DNA of 64,000 bases from Caenorhabditis remanei (GCF_010183535.1 NC_071329.1:14818001-14882000), one strand, 5' to 3'; counted from the first letter of the stretch, positions 45,245 to 57,647 are shown. Made by a program: numbers and translations. The notes: generated by a model not told the origin, from the letters alone.

Positions 45245-46290
45245 ATAATTTCTCCAAACAATCTCTCACGTTTTAGAAAAATTGTGAATTTCAAAATTTT
45301 TCTTTCTGGTTCTTTCTTAAAGTCCAATTTTTGAACTTTTTGTGATTCCCGCTTTTCCAAACCTTTTCATCTGATATCTTGTTGTTTACTGATTTTAAAT
45401 TTCCCTCTGCTTCTCTTTTTCTATTTTCTATTTCGAAATTCTTCCTCTTTTTCATATTATTCTTCTTCCCGCATTCAACGGCTGATGAAAGAAAAAGTGT
45501 GTAAAGACACCTAAACTGACGCGATGTTGCGTACTTTTGCACCCTTTTTTTTCTTCTTGATACTTTCAGTGCAAAAAGATTGAAAAAGAAAAGATAAAGC
45601 GAAGGAAATAAGAAAGAAAGTGTATAATCGATAAATAGAAAAAACTAAAATTCTAGTCAGACGTGATCGGAATTCAGACAGTTGATGTTACGAAATTTCA
45701 TTTCAATTTTTCTTGATTCTGATCCATTTATGCCTAATATCTTCGAATTTCAATCTCCATATGGACCTAGAACCAACAATCCATCCCACGATTCATCTTG
45801 GCTCCTCGAAATTAACATCATTCTAATTTCCCTCATTTTTCTTTCCCTCAATCAGATGGTTGAAAAAAAGTTCTCAACCAAAAACACATGTCTTCCGCCT
45901 TACTGTCAAAGTCTCCGCAACACCTCGCTCCTCTCTTCTCGACTTATTTCTGCGTCTGGTACTGTGGGGTTGAGGTGATGATTAATAGGTAGAAGGAATA
46001 TCATATAATTTTGGAGTACCAGTTGAAACAGTTGCTCGTTCCGAATACCAAATGGAATATAATATTACTTCTCAAAATCTCCCAAAAGTCTGAGCATCAG
46101 CATCACTTCATCCTTTGATGTTCTTCCTGCTCCGTTTCTAATCCATCTGTTTTTTGACAGGTGTATCACGGAAAAACACAATACCGCCCGCCACCGTTTC
46201 CTTTGATCCTTTGCCCGACTCCCTCTTCCTTTTCTTCGTTTCCGATCATAATCGTCCGCCTTCCCTCTCTCGGTCTTCACTACACATCAC
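45245..46290. other. Non-coding gap
   Basis: AT-rich with T- and A-runs; a 98-codon plus-strand frame at 45682-45978 has no splice context or recognisable content and is not called. Confidence 0.35.
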
Positions 46291-46299
46291 TACCCTGTT

Positions 46300-48545
46300 T
46301 TCGTTGCTCTGTCTGGCCTCAATTTGAACCAATCTGCGCAGTTGGCATCCATGGTCTAATCCATTTTTTGTATTATGTAATTATGTCACATCTTTCTTAC
46401 TTATTGGCCCACCCCACTGTGTAATATTCGTTGCCCAGTCTCTCTAGTACTCTCTTTTGTACCCCAATGTGTGTCTCATTGTGGCACCTGTTGGATTTTG
46501 GAGGGAATGTATCCGATTATGAACGAAAATCGGATTATAATTTTCCTTCTTCTTTTTCGTCTCTTTTATCCTTTTCTACTCAATGAAACCCATTTCTTCA
46601 CCTTCAAAAGATTAACAAATTTTTTGACATTTATTCAATTTTTCATCGAAAATGTGAACATTTTTGATGATTTTTCAGAATTTCTCCTAACTCTGAACGA
46701 TAGTCGAACATTAGACTTTTTGCGAAAAAAAACGAAATTCGAAAAAAATTGAATTTTGACGCCAATTTTTCGAGCCTTCGGGCTGGGCATCGCCTTAATT
46801 TCTCTGACAGGATTCGGCCCGATAACTATGCCATGAATTGTTTATTTGCTTAATCGACTGATTTTCCAAAGGTTAACATTATGCCTCCAGATTATAAACA
46901 AAGTTACCTTTCTTTCTTTTTCTTTATCCTCTTCTACACAGAGGAAACCCATGATTCTCGTTCCCTATCATTAGTAGGTGACAGTCGGGACGAACTATTT
47001 TGAGCACAGCAATGGGCTCTCTTAATCGGGTCCGATTACACGCTCCTGCCTCCTGTACCGTTTTTTTCTTTTCAAAAACTACACTATTAGCGTCTGTCTA
47101 AGTAGGTATCCGTTCAGAAAAGCGCCTTTCGTTGCTCAATCTGTACTTTTTTGCATGATATCTAAGGATTTTTTTTGTATTATGTAATTATTAGTCATGT
47201 AAACATCTTTCTTACTTATTGCCTGACCACACAGTAATATTCGTTGCCCCGTCTCTCTAGTACTCCTTGCTACTCTATTTTGTACCTTGTTGGATTTTGT
47301 AGAGGACGTATTCGAATAGAAAGGTCTCCTCTTACATTAATTCAGTGCTCTCGTCCCTTCTCTATAAATTTTCTTACTTCGACATTCTGAATTGTTTATT
47401 TGTTTAATTGATTGATTTCGAGAGATTAACATTATGCCTCCAGATTATAAACAAAGTTACTTTTTCTTCTACTTCATCTTCTTCTTTATGCACTTCTACT
47501 CCATGGAAACTCGTTTTTCGCCCGTTATGATTCACGTTCCAAATCATTTTCCAAACCGTAACAGGTGGCATTCGGGACGAACCTCTTTGAGCACAGCAAT
47601 GATCAATATGGGACTCTCAATCGGGGTCCGATTACACGCTCCTCCCTCCTGTACTTTCATTTTTCCAAGAGTATTTGCGTGTGTCTTTCGTTGCTCTCTC
47701 CTTCCGTTACTCTGTCTGGACTCACTTTGAACCAATCTGAACTGTTGGCATCTATGATCTAATCCATTATTTGTATTATGTAAGTATTAGCCATGCACTC
47801 ATTTTTCTTCCACCTGTTGGATTTTGGAGGGAAGGTATCCGAATAGAAACCTCTCCACTAACATGAATTAAGTGTCCTTTCTCTTTCCATTTTCGTATTG
47901 TCATCCTTCTGAATTGTTTATTTGTTAAATCGATTGATTCGGAAAGATTAACATTATGCCTCCGGATTATAAACAAAATAATGTTTCTTTCTTTTTCTTC
48001 TACTTCTTTATCCTCTTCTACTCAAAGAAAACCCATTTCTTTACTCGCTATGATTCTCATGCTATATCATTTTGCGAACCGTAACTGGTGGCAGTCGGGA
48101 CAAACTTCATTGAGCACAGGAATGGGGTTTCTTAATCGGGGTCCGATAACACGCTCCTCCCTCCTGTACCGTCTTTTTCTTTATTCTTTTTAAATCTCTA
48201 CTCTTACATGAATTAAGTGTGCTTGTCCCTTCTTTATCCATTATTGTCATCCTCATGAACTGTTTATTTGCTTAATCGATTGATTTCAAAAGATTAACAT
48301 AATGCCTCCGGATTATAAACAAAGTTAATTTTCCTTCTACTTCTCCTTTTTTATCCTCTTCTATTCAAAACGCTATGATTCTCGTTCCATATAGCAGGTT
48401 GCTGTCGGGACCAACTTTTTTGAGCACAGCAACTGTCTCTCTTAATCGGCGTCCAATTACACGGTGTTCCCAATCGGGGTCTGATTACACGCTCCGCCCT
48501 CCTGTACCGTCTTTTTTTTTCCAAGAATTACATTAGTATAGACAC
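46300..48545. repeat. Macrosatellite, about four units of 345-555 bp
   Basis: Landmarks recur in order. TGAATTGTTTATTTG...GATTAACATTATGCCTCC...GATTATAAACAAA is at about 46838, 47391, 47911 and 48256. GGGACxAACxxxxTTGAGCACAG and TCCGATTACACGCTCC, then CTCCTGTACCGT, are at about 46988, 47576, 48098 and 48415. A fifth, partial unit starts near 46300 (CAATTTGAACCAATCTG, CTAATCCAT). The units differ by indels and point changes. The ATGCCTCC start opens a short frame in one unit but it is not kept in the others. Confidence 0.85.
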
Positions 48546-48689
48546 TGTCTGAACAAATATCCGTTAAGAATAGCCATCTAGAATCTTAAATTTCATGTTT
48601 GGTCTCTGATATTGTCTCCGTTCTTCATTTTTCTGCCTTTGAAGTCTTTTAAGTTCAATGTTATTCCAACTAACAGCCTGATTTCAGCT

Positions 48690-50547
48690 ATGTCCTCCGC
48701 TCGAAAGCTGTTCAACCACTCTCCAACTGCCAGCGTCCTCAAAACCGAGGATTCTGATGATTTTGAGAAGTTCCCAGTCGGGGCGACTCCGTACACCAGG
48801 GAAGAGCTCTTCGCTCGGATGCAGTTCAGAAAGAATCCCCAAGCCGCAATCTCAAGCCTCATCGTCTCCAATCAAATCAAAGAGGAGTCTCAGGATTCAT
48901 TTGATAACTTTGCTCCAAATGGAGTGAAAGCGGTGCAGGACTCATTCGATGCCTTCGAGCAAAAGGTGTTGTTGGCGGCTCCAACTCAAGAAAGCACCCC
49001 AGTCGTCGAACCACGCGAGCCAAATGATCTATCGGCTCCGGCTCCTGACGTCACCCCAGCCGTCGAGGTACATCAAGAAGATCTCGTCAAGTCAGAGTTT
49101 TTTGGCAGAACACTTGACCAGTTCATGGATGCTGCAAATAGGGGGCTCGGTACCGTCAGGGCTACCATGACTGAGGGAAAAGTAGTTTTGGTGAGATTCT
49201 TCAAAATACTGGTTTTCTATCAATAGATTAATTTTAGGAATACACAAAATCTCCAAAGAAAGTCGACGAGCCACTAATTATCGTCGATGAGCCCATCTCG
49301 GACAGTCAAGCATCGGTGAGTTTTTAGGAGAATTAACGGTAGTACGTAACCTCAACTTGGAGGAATTAGCGGATCTCCTATCGTAACTGGGACTTTTTTA
49401 GAGCGTGACCACCCCGAAGAGGCGACTCCGAGTCATTGACTCCGATGACGAAGACGATGATGAGGAAGGAGCCAGTGAAGACAAAGGAGATGGAGGATGT
49501 CACCACCCCATCCCCTGCAAAGAGGATGAGAACTCTCAATCTGGTATGTTTTTTAAATTAAATTCAACTAGTTGAAGGGCATATTTGTACTCGAACTCTG
49601 TTATCTGTTTGAAAAAAAACTAGATTAGTAACTAGGGACATTTGTCTAGAATCGGACACAGTATCTCTTTCCTTATTTCCATTTTATTAATTTTGACAAG
49701 AACACAGTCCCGACGAAAAATCTATCATATTTTGCCTTTTTCAGTTGAAAATGTCCAACTTTGAGAGTGTGTCATGGTGAAACTAACTGTCCCACAAAAT
49801 AACTTTTTAGGGGATCAAACAGACCAAGAGTAGAACTCCATTTTTGTAGTTGACAACTTTTCTGTACGGGCGGTCCCTAGAGAGTTACATATCGTCGAAG
49901 TAATTTCTCCCTAAAGTTGACCCTTTTCAGTGCAAAATAGTGCGATTTTTGAGCTGTCCTCTTGAAATGATCATAACTCTCTAGGGACCGCCCGTACAAG
50001 AAAGTTGTCAACTACAAAAATGGAGTTCTACTTTTGGTCTGTTTTATCCCTTAAAAACTTGTGTTGTGGGACAGTTAGTTTTACTATGAAACACTCTCAA
50101 AGTGGGACATTTTTAACTGAAAAAAGCAAACTATGATATATTTTTGGCCGGCACTGCACATATTTTATTAGTTGTTCATTTAGTATACAAATTGAAACAC
50201 TGCTTTTTTCAGTTCTTATCATTCAGTACTTGTTTTTGTTTTTCAACGTTCAATTGATAAGCATCGCTATCATTGAGTCATCCCTCTCCGTGTAAACTTT
50301 TTTAAGAATGAGCAAATACAATATTATATTTATTCGATTTTACAACTTTAGCTATCAATAATCCGTTTTGCAGAATCCGGAAGACGTCTGGACAGATGAG
50401 GACCTGGAGGAGGAAGATGAGTCCATCGTCTTCTCCCAAGACACAGATCCGGACTATTTTCCGGATACACAGGAGCAGCGAGATCGGCCCTCTGATTTCA
50501 GAATTCCACGCTCCGCTCCACGTGATCCACTTGATTTGGAATATTGA
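48690..50547 (+). CDS. Acidic phospho-type protein, possible frameshift in exon 3
   Basis: Unrecognised. Start at 48690 follows an ATTTCAG acceptor. Exons 48690-49190, 49238-49315, 49402-49543, 50374-50547. Residues 1-190 are Ser/Asp/Pro-rich with repeated QDSFD(A/N)F motifs, DDFEKF and SQDSFDNF. Exon 3 opens in frame (VTTPKRRLRVIDSDDEDDD), then a better frame takes over (EDVTTPSPAKRMRTL) with a matching donor and the exon 4 frame (NPEDVWTDEDLEEEDES... DYFPDTQEQ). So a 1-nt shift, or an unseen splice, lies near 49440-49480. Without it the protein stops 8 codons into exon 4. Highly acidic; PKRRLR is a possible nuclear signal. The 830 nt last intron carries a palindromic repeat. Confidence 0.6.
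49715..50160. repeat. Palindromic repeat, longest copy
   Basis: Arms of about 190 bp: AACTAACTGTCCCACAA, GTAGTTGACAACTTT, GTACGGGCGGTCCCTAGAGA and their inverses TCTCTAGGGACCGCCCGTAC, AAGTTGTCAACTAC, GTGGGACAGTTAGTT. The arms are nearly complementary, so a long hairpin could form. Lies in an intron of the surrounding gene. Confidence 0.85.
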
Positions 50548-50829
50548 AGGAAAATCTTGAAAGTTATAATTATTATGCATTTTTCTTTTTTAAATCTTTT
50601 TTATTTGAAAAACACGGTCTCCTTTGCTTCACTTTAACAGAATCTAGCTACCAATAAATTCTTATAAATAGAAACAACTGTTATTGTCGCCACTGTTGAA
50701 TCTCGATTCATCCAATCACTCCCACTTACTAAGCCCCGCCCACAACTCCCGCAGTGAGCAACTGTTGTAAGGGAGGGCTCCTCTCATTCTATTTCGTTGT
50801 GGAGTCTTGAACGTCCGAAGCTTATTCCA

Positions 50830-51000
50830 ATGTCTGACCAATTCGAGGTTATTACTATGAAGGATTTCGAAACTGAGATGGTTGCTCTTGGAGATTATAA
50901 TACTCCTTGGGATCCAGAAGTCTACAAAAAGGCATTCGCCGATGTGGAGCGATGGTTGGAAGAGGATGAGAAGAGAAAGAAGGAAGGAAAAGTTCAATAA
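50830..51000 (+). CDS. Small protein of 56 aa
   Basis: Unrecognised. One coding exon. The peptide is charged and probably helical: FEVITMKDFETEMV, a DYNTPWDPEVYKKAF motif, then WLEEDEKRKKEG. A GTAAGTG donor at 51004 and a TTTTTCAG near 51078 define an intron just after the stop, so the transcript is probably spliced in its 3' UTR. The nearby 300 bp upstream are GC-richer (CCCCGCCC). Only 280 bp separate it from the gene before it; operon membership is possible. Confidence 0.5.
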   Translation: MSDQFEVITMKDFETEMVALGDYNTPWDPEVYKKAFADVERWLEEDEKRKKEGKVQ

Positions 51001-51883
51001 ATTGGTAAGTGATTTTTTCTTGCTATGGAAATTCATTTTTGTAATGCATTTCAATTTAAAATTGTTGCTATTTTTCAGTTTCGTCGTCATGAAATGTTCT
51101 ACACCGTTCTACTTCACTCAAACAATGCCTAACAATTAACTTTATTGCTAAAATAACTATTGATACGTCTTCACTCGATAAATTATGAGTTTGAAAATTG
51201 ATTCAAATACCAAGAGAAAAACGTTCCGCCACACAGTGTAATAATGGAATGAAGAGGGGACACATTTACATTCCCTGAGTGCATATTCAAACTCAATTGA
51301 AGACAACTGACTCTGTTAGAATGACAGTTGGCGAGTCAAATTTATAGTGTGGATTTCAAATTGACTTATTGAATATCGCCCCGACATTATTTGAAATTAT
51401 TTTCTCAGACATTCAAACAATTTCAAATCATTTCGTGCAACTCAATAAAAATTCTTATCGTCAACGAGAGCAGTAAAAAGAACAAAAATACAGTAAAAAT
51501 GTTTCAGAAATGATTTTGTTTTATCACACAACAGGATCTGGTCTCTCACATGCCTTCGTCGAGTTGGATCCTGATGTTTTGATGATGGGATTGATTTTCT
51601 TGTTACGGAAATTGAATGATAACATGATCAGTCTGAAAGAAAGTGTTTGCTTACAGTACCGGGAAAAAATATATCCCAGTTTGCCTTTTCAGTAGAAAAT
51701 GGCCAAATTTGAGAACGCTATTACTAACTCTCTCACCATTTCAAGGTTTTCAGAGTTTGTACTATGAAAGTAAAGCTGTTTTTTTTTAAATCTATAATAC
51801 ATTACTAGAAAGAATTCATAGTCATTGGGTAATAAGTAATACTAAGAGACACACTCGTAACTAATAATTTTCGACAGAGTCAC
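51001..51883. other. Non-coding gap with a partial palindromic repeat
   Basis: A short piece of the palindromic family (TTACAGTACCGG, GAAAATGGCCAAATTTGAGA) lies at about 51652-51715. The rest shows no exon. Confidence 0.4.
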
Positions 51884-52855
51884 TCACCCATCCACCACCG
51901 GAACCAATACATCAAACCCCATTTCAGCCATGAATGAGCCCAGACTGTCCTTTTCAAACCAGCGAACAACATAGTAGCATATGAATATTTGGAGGACATA
52001 TATCCAGTCCTGGCATAATGATTGAATGAAAAACCGAACTGTGTTCTTTTGTCGTCTTCTGCTCATTTCGCAACTGAGACTTTGGTTTTTCTGGAATTAT
52101 TGGGAGGTTCAAATGGCTCTCTATTCATTTTTTGAATGTTTTCCAGTGTCTTTTAAAACCTAGATGTTCGATTTTGCAGCTAACACTTTTTTGAGAGCAT
52201 GCTCACTGGAACAACAGTAATCAAGAAGATGTTTTTTTTAACCAACCGATGATATGATCAGCTTCCTTGCTATCAACAAATTGAGAAAGTTTGAAAAAAT
52301 CCCAATTACCAACAACGTGGCAAACATCAAATACCCAAAATTGATAGAACAATGAGTTGCACTCCATCCAATATGCTCGAGACTTATAGTCATCAAACAT
52401 TGTTCTGAAAATCCTGGCAACACGGATAACCAGACACATATCATCCAACAAATCGACAAAAAGAATATTGTGATAGGATTACTGTACTTGGATAAATCTC
52501 CTCCTGTTCCTCTATAATTCCAGAAAAAGTAGACTACAAGAAATCGGTTTGCTGTAATCATCAGTTGTGTGAGTGATCCCATTACGATTAGTCCATAGCC
52601 GGCTGCCTGATTCATGTAGCCATTAAGAGAATGTGAACCGATTAACTCATAAAGTGTATAAGTCATTCCAATATATCCAGAATAGATCAAAAGATTCAAG
52701 AAGTTTGATAAAGTTTTTGAAATACACATGAGATGAAAACAAGAGGATTCCAATTTCAGGTAATTCAGAAAGACACAACTATTAATGAGAATGCCAACTG
52801 ATGACACTGTTATAATATAAATTCCAGCAGTTTGAATGAAAGTTCTGCTTGCCAT
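51884..52855 (-). CDS. Serpentine receptor, srx-like, short form (271 aa)
   Basis: Predicted chemosensory 7TM receptor. Exons 52855-52247 and 52090-51884 (intron phase 0). Signatures: GILINSCVFLNYLK (TM1), ESSCFHLMCISKTLSNF (TM2), NQAAGYGLIVMGSLTQLM, then ITANRFLVVYFFW (TM3), and TVRFFIQSLCQDWIYVLQ (TM6). The start at 52855 is preferred because TATAAA (minus strand, 52901-52896) lies 41 nt upstream; an in-frame ATG at 52987 adds an odd charged leader. It ends GAT GGG TGA, where the same bases (GTGAGT) could be a donor for a last exon, as in the srx-like gene at 40-43 kb. No in-frame last exon was found, so the receptor may be truncated just after TM7. Confidence 0.7.
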
Positions 52856-52895
52856 TGCGTCAAAAAATAACAGACAAATAGCTTGAGAAAGCTTT

Positions 52896-52901
52896 TTTAT
52901 A
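52896..52901 (-). promoter_or_regulatory. TATA box of the short srx-like gene
   Basis: TATAAA on the minus strand (context GATATAAAAAAGC), 41 nt from the chosen start codon. Confidence 0.5.
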
Positions 52902-54107
52902 TCACATTTATGTCTGGAATATAATTGAGTGTTCTGCCGTGTTCTGAAAATTGAAAACAGCTGATTGGGGAGAAAAACAGCATGCATGTCGGATGTGGGG
53001 TTTTGTCACCATATTTCCGGCAATTACTCATTTGATTTTAAATCATTTGCAATATGCGAAGTAAAGTGTTTTTGTGTTTTTGCACATTATAATGGGTTCG
53101 TAAATAGCATTAAAATGCAAAATGTGGCATTTTAATTTGCACTTTCTCTTCGTGAATAGGTGTATTAAAGCACCCCGCTTATGTTTATTGTTGTCCTTTC
53201 ATTCGGAACAAATCCGACTCGGAACAAATTGAAATGAAAAATATTTATCATTTTAAATTACTTTCCGTAGTTCTGTATTTATCAGTTTTTGTCGTTTGAT
53301 AGATTCGAGTTAAAAACTTATTCCTATGGTTGTGATTTTATATTCATTGGAAATATTTAATTTTTTTCAGTTTGTTTCGGCCGTTTTCCACTGGACAAAA
53401 TAAACAATTCAGTTTTCTGGAATAACGGGCACGGCCTCATCAGCAGTGGACCCTTTCAAGTCATCGAAAAAACAGAAATTTTTATTTATTTTGTAATTTA
53501 ATCGTTAAATATAGTAAAGCGAGCAAAACTGAATGAAATTAGTGTTTTAAAAGCATAGAAATGATGGCGATCGAGAAAAAAGTAGCTTCCAGAGCATTTT
53601 TACGTTTTAAAAGTAGAAAATATTGAAAATGAACAAATTGTTGACTTTCGATCTATTTTTTAAGAAAATTTCTTTAAAATAACCCGCTAAAGTGAACGTT
53701 TTCCGCAAAAACGACCTCTCAAATTTCAGTGAAACCCCGCCCCTTTTCAGTTTTGCAACCTGCGCACGTGGTTTTTGCAAGGAGCGGCAGACGTTTTTTA
53801 TTTTTCAGCTTTATCTGGTGCATCGCTTGAAATGTTGTTTTCGGCCGATTTTTCACCAGTTTTTTTCTTTTTTCATTCAAACTTTTTTCAGAAATACTTG
53901 AAAAAGGGTTTTATTCGAATCTTTAATTTTTGCGCTCCTCTCTGACTGCTTCGTCGACCAATTTTGCTTTTCTCTTTGTTTTTTTCTCGCGAATCTCATC
54001 ACTTTTGCACTTTTCGTGATATTGTTTCCCTTGTTTCTCGCTTTCTTTTACAATAATCTCATTTCTTATCCGCTTTCTTCTATTTTAATAACGTTTTTAC
54101 AGGTAAA
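52902..54107. other. Divergent intergenic region
   Basis: Lies between the minus-strand receptor and the plus-strand gene at 54.1 kb and should hold both promoters. T-rich blocks (53.85-54.1 kb) precede the plus-strand acceptor TTTTTACAG at 54102. No repeat element recognised. Confidence 0.4.
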
Positions 54108-56833
54108 ATGACCAGTGTTTCTCGAGAAACGCCTGAAATACGGCGGGAACTGCGAAATCTCCCGGAGAATTGGATCGACACGCTTTTCGGAGAGTTATAC
54201 AACGGATGTAAGTAGCGATTTCTTATTGAAAAATTTTCTCATAAAATAGAATTTCGAGAGAATTACTCATTTCGGAGAACCAAACTGAATATTTTTTTTC
54301 AGCTCTGCAAGTCACTGACTGTCACAGGAGGTACCAAGGGGCAAATGGCTGTATAGAGTCGCAAATTCCATTGAATTTGTGGGAGTTTGGCTCAGGACAG
54401 AAAGAACGTCTCAGCGAGAAAATCGATATCACGGGCGGCAATGAAGTATCGGAAAACGTTGAGGGAGAGACGAACACCTCCGACAACGAGTGGAATGTTT
54501 CCGAAAATGAGTCAGACACAGAAAATCCGTCACTCGATTTGGAGAAAGAGGATTCAGACGATGTGGAATTGGATAGCTTTGAAATGAAGTCATCCGATGT
54601 AGAGGGGATAACTTTAATAGATTTATTCACTAAGTCGAAGGCAGAGTGGGAAGCGAGAAAAACGAGTTTTTTCAAGTCTGGAGAAGTCAAAAAGAAGTCA
54701 GATGATGTCCAGAAAGAGCCGGAAATTTCGTCGAGAATAACCGAAGACGTTGAGAAACCTGAAGATTGTCCGAAAGAAGCGACAGAGTACATTTACGCAA
54801 AGATAAGAGACGTTCGGAAGGAGTCCCAAATCGTCGAGGAAACGCCAAACGATGGCGAGAAAGATCCAGAAAACGTTAAAAATGAGACGGAAAATGTTAA
54901 CAACGAGGCAAAAGAAGACATTTTCCTGGAGGCCGAAGGCATCCAAGAAAAGTCTGAAAATCCTGAACTGGAATCAGAAGAAAGCGAGAAGAGAGCTGGA
55001 GACGTTACTATGGTACCGAATTCGGACGATTCGTTGACAAAAGAAGTGGACTCGGGCACACTCGAAAATGCAGAAAACGTCACGGTGATCGCTACAGAAG
55101 AGTCAGATGATGTTGAGGGGAAGCCAGTAGATAAAAAGGAGATACCCGATGATTCGCAAAAGAAAACGACTGTGTTGGAGCTAGAAGACGCTAAGCGAGA
55201 AGTAATCGATAACGTCGAGGAAGATTCCTACGACGAAGAGTCAGAAAGAATACGACGACGAAGTATCCGGTTAGAGAAAGAGGCAGGTGTAGAAGCTTCT
55301 GGAGTCTTTCAATCTCCAGAAATACGTTCAGAAGATAAAGCTAAAAGTGAGACGTCATTTGATGAAGATACTGAAATTGAGACATCAGATGAAATCGTGA
55401 TATATCAATCCTACTTTGATGATGTTAAGCCAGAAACAGAGCATATTTTGCACCTTCGGAAAATTGCCAAACACGAAATTCAATTTTTCAAATCGCAAAG
55501 TCTCGTTCTTCAATGTCAACAAGCATCCGAAAATGCGCTTCTGGAAATCAAGCAGTGCAAGTATCCGGATTACGAGATGCTCAGAAAGGCTGCTTTCATC
55601 ACGCCGAAAGTTGAATTCAATGAAGGAATTCCGGAGATAATAAAACAGAAGTTTATGAGTCTTCTTGTCAGAATTTCACAACTCAAATCACAATTTCTGA
55701 TCATTCAATCTCAAAGTGCATCGAAAATGGCTCGTTTGTTCCTCGTAAATCAACAAAATCGAATGGGTTTAGTGATGACTGAGACGAATTGTGACATTTT
55801 GGAGGCATTTCAAGAATATCACGGATATCCAACAAGTATTCAGGAACTTCTGAGCGATCTCGAAGAAAATATTGCTCAGAATAAACTGCATTCTATGATT
55901 TTATCGAATCAATGGGCATCGAGAAGCACTACGAATGATTTCGAAGAACCAGTTGTTAGGAATACTGAAATTACGATTCTCCGTGCTGAAAATCTGCTGA
56001 AATCGCTAGGATTCGGAGAGTTCACACCAGAAATAATACTACTTCAAGTGATAAACTTCTTGGAACAATTCGATCGATACAAGGCTCAAAACCTTGTGAT
56101 TCAATGCCAGAATGCTTCGAAATTTGCCCGTATCTCGGTTATACAAGACGAATATCTCGGATTATTTACATTCTCATCCGTCCCTGAATTTACAAGTGAG
56201 AAGTTGTCAATAATTGCTGAATTACATCATAAATAATTTCAGATCGACAAGTTTCAAATCAATCGGAAGCCATTGATGCCCATCAATTGGAAGATATAGT
56301 ATTTCCAGAGGAATATATAGCTGAATCGCCGAATCCTGATGACTCATGGCTTCAATTCTTCAATATTCCGTCACCACTCGATCTCTCAACACTTCATGTT
56401 GACGAGTCGTTGTTAGTCAATTCGCTTGGTTTGTCAAATCTTAAATTTTCATGCAAAACAAATAAATTTCAGACGTGTCCGTGTCATCAATACTCTCCGA
56501 AATGCCCGACGTCAATTTGAGCGAGAAACTTATCGGACAGGATATTGCGAGTCCATCTGGACGTCGTCGTGTGTTGAGAATTTGTCAAAATCTCAATGCG
56601 TTGGTTAATTGCACAGAGGACTATTTTCCATTCAATGAATACGACGGTATCTCTAATAGTAGAGTATATACATTTTACTTTACAATAATTTTCCAGGCCC
56701 TCAAGTGTTCTCCTTGCATCTCCCGTCCACTTCACGAAACGAACAACCGGAGAGACTGATTCGGTACTCGAATCCACGTCATCGCTACAGAGAGACACCC
56801 AAAGTGATCGAAGAAGAAGAAGAAAATCTGTGA
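54108..56833 (+). CDS. Large acidic protein with four 65-residue repeats (829 aa)
   Basis: Unrecognised. Exons 54108-54207, 54303-56195, 56243-56428, 56473-56646, 56697-56833; all introns phase 1. Residues 1-60 hold a small conserved-looking segment (ETPEIRRELRNLPENWIDTL). Residues about 60-400 are extremely Glu/Ser/Asp-rich with many short KxxxDVxKEP-type repeats, probably disordered. Residues about 410-660 contain four spaced copies of a motif: KSQSLVLQCQQASENALL (near 430), KSQFLIIQSQSASKMARLF (495), LHSMILSNQWASR (559), KAQNLVIQCQNASKFARI (627). The last 170 residues include a GRRRVLRICQNLNALVN segment and an acidic end. No membrane segment or signal peptide. Function unknown. Confidence 0.82.
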
Positions 56834-57071
56834 ATGGAAACAACATCTAAATTATTTTCTTGTGAAAGTTGAAAAGATTGTATAGTTCATATTTATAGTG
56901 TATATATGTAGTCATATTATTGTATTTTTTTCATGTATTTTTCTTGCATAGATTGGTAGCAGTAAATAGGTTTTGTTATGAGATGTATCCTTTTTTTCAC
57001 CCTTTTTTTGCTTCTATTCCCTTTACACAATTGTTTCAGGAAACGCAACAAACGATAAGGTGTCCTACGCG

Positions 57072-57338
57072 ATGACATGGCGAATGAAAGGGAAGGCGGA
57101 GAGCAAGCGGTGGAATTTAGTAGAAGAAAAGAGGAAAATGGGGAAATTTCAAAGGTTATTGACATACGAGATTCTACTGGTTAACACTAGAAAACATCCG
57201 CTTCACTCCTTGACTGCGCAGTTGCTTCTGAAGGTCATTCGGGCTTGGAGATTTCTTACAGTGGTTTTGGGGAAGATGGATTCATGTTCTGTATGTGATA
57301 GCGAAGTCAAATTTCCTGGCTCTTTCCGAATTTCATAA
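57072..57338 (+). CDS. Possible exon or small gene after the large acidic gene
   Basis: An open frame of 88 codons follows a strong T-rich tract and TTGTTTCAG (57031-57039). The frame is open from the acceptor and would join in phase 1 like its neighbours, so it could be a terminal exon of an unseen transcript or a trans-spliced small gene. Basic N-half (MTWRMKGKAESKRWN), hydrophobic centre (LHSLTAQLLLKVIRAWRFL). No family recognised. Confidence 0.3.
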   Translation: MTWRMKGKAESKRWNLVEEKRKMGKFQRLLTYEILLVNTRKHPLHSLTAQLLLKVIRAWRFLTVVLGKMDSCSVCDSEVKFPGSFRIS

Positions 57339-57647
57339 TTAACATAGAATGATCCGTTTTAAGAATATTCATCTTCGAAATGCTAAAAAATTGCAATTTC
57401 GTTACGACAATTTTTTACTTACGTTTGATTTCATTTCATTCACTATCGAGAGCAGAAGACGACCCATCTTGTTTGCTGTATTCTGAATAGGATAACTCAA
57501 AAAGGGGCGGGGCCCGGCAGTACACAGATGGCGGTTCTCTGTCGGGAGAACATCTGTTGTCCCGTGCCATTACTACTGAGTAATACAACATATATTCACT
57601 TCTTGTTAGACACTTTCCATTCACAGTCGTATTAATATAAACTTACT

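Noticed and set aside
47434..47730. 98-codon frame beginning at ATGCCTCC in the macrosatellite
   Set aside because: The frame is not conserved in the other repeat units, which have indels; more likely non-coding satellite.
54322..55083. Minus-strand frames of 156 and 96 codons
   Set aside because: Antisense of the acidic repeats (GAA/GAT rich) in the 829-aa gene, producing Ser/Phe strings.
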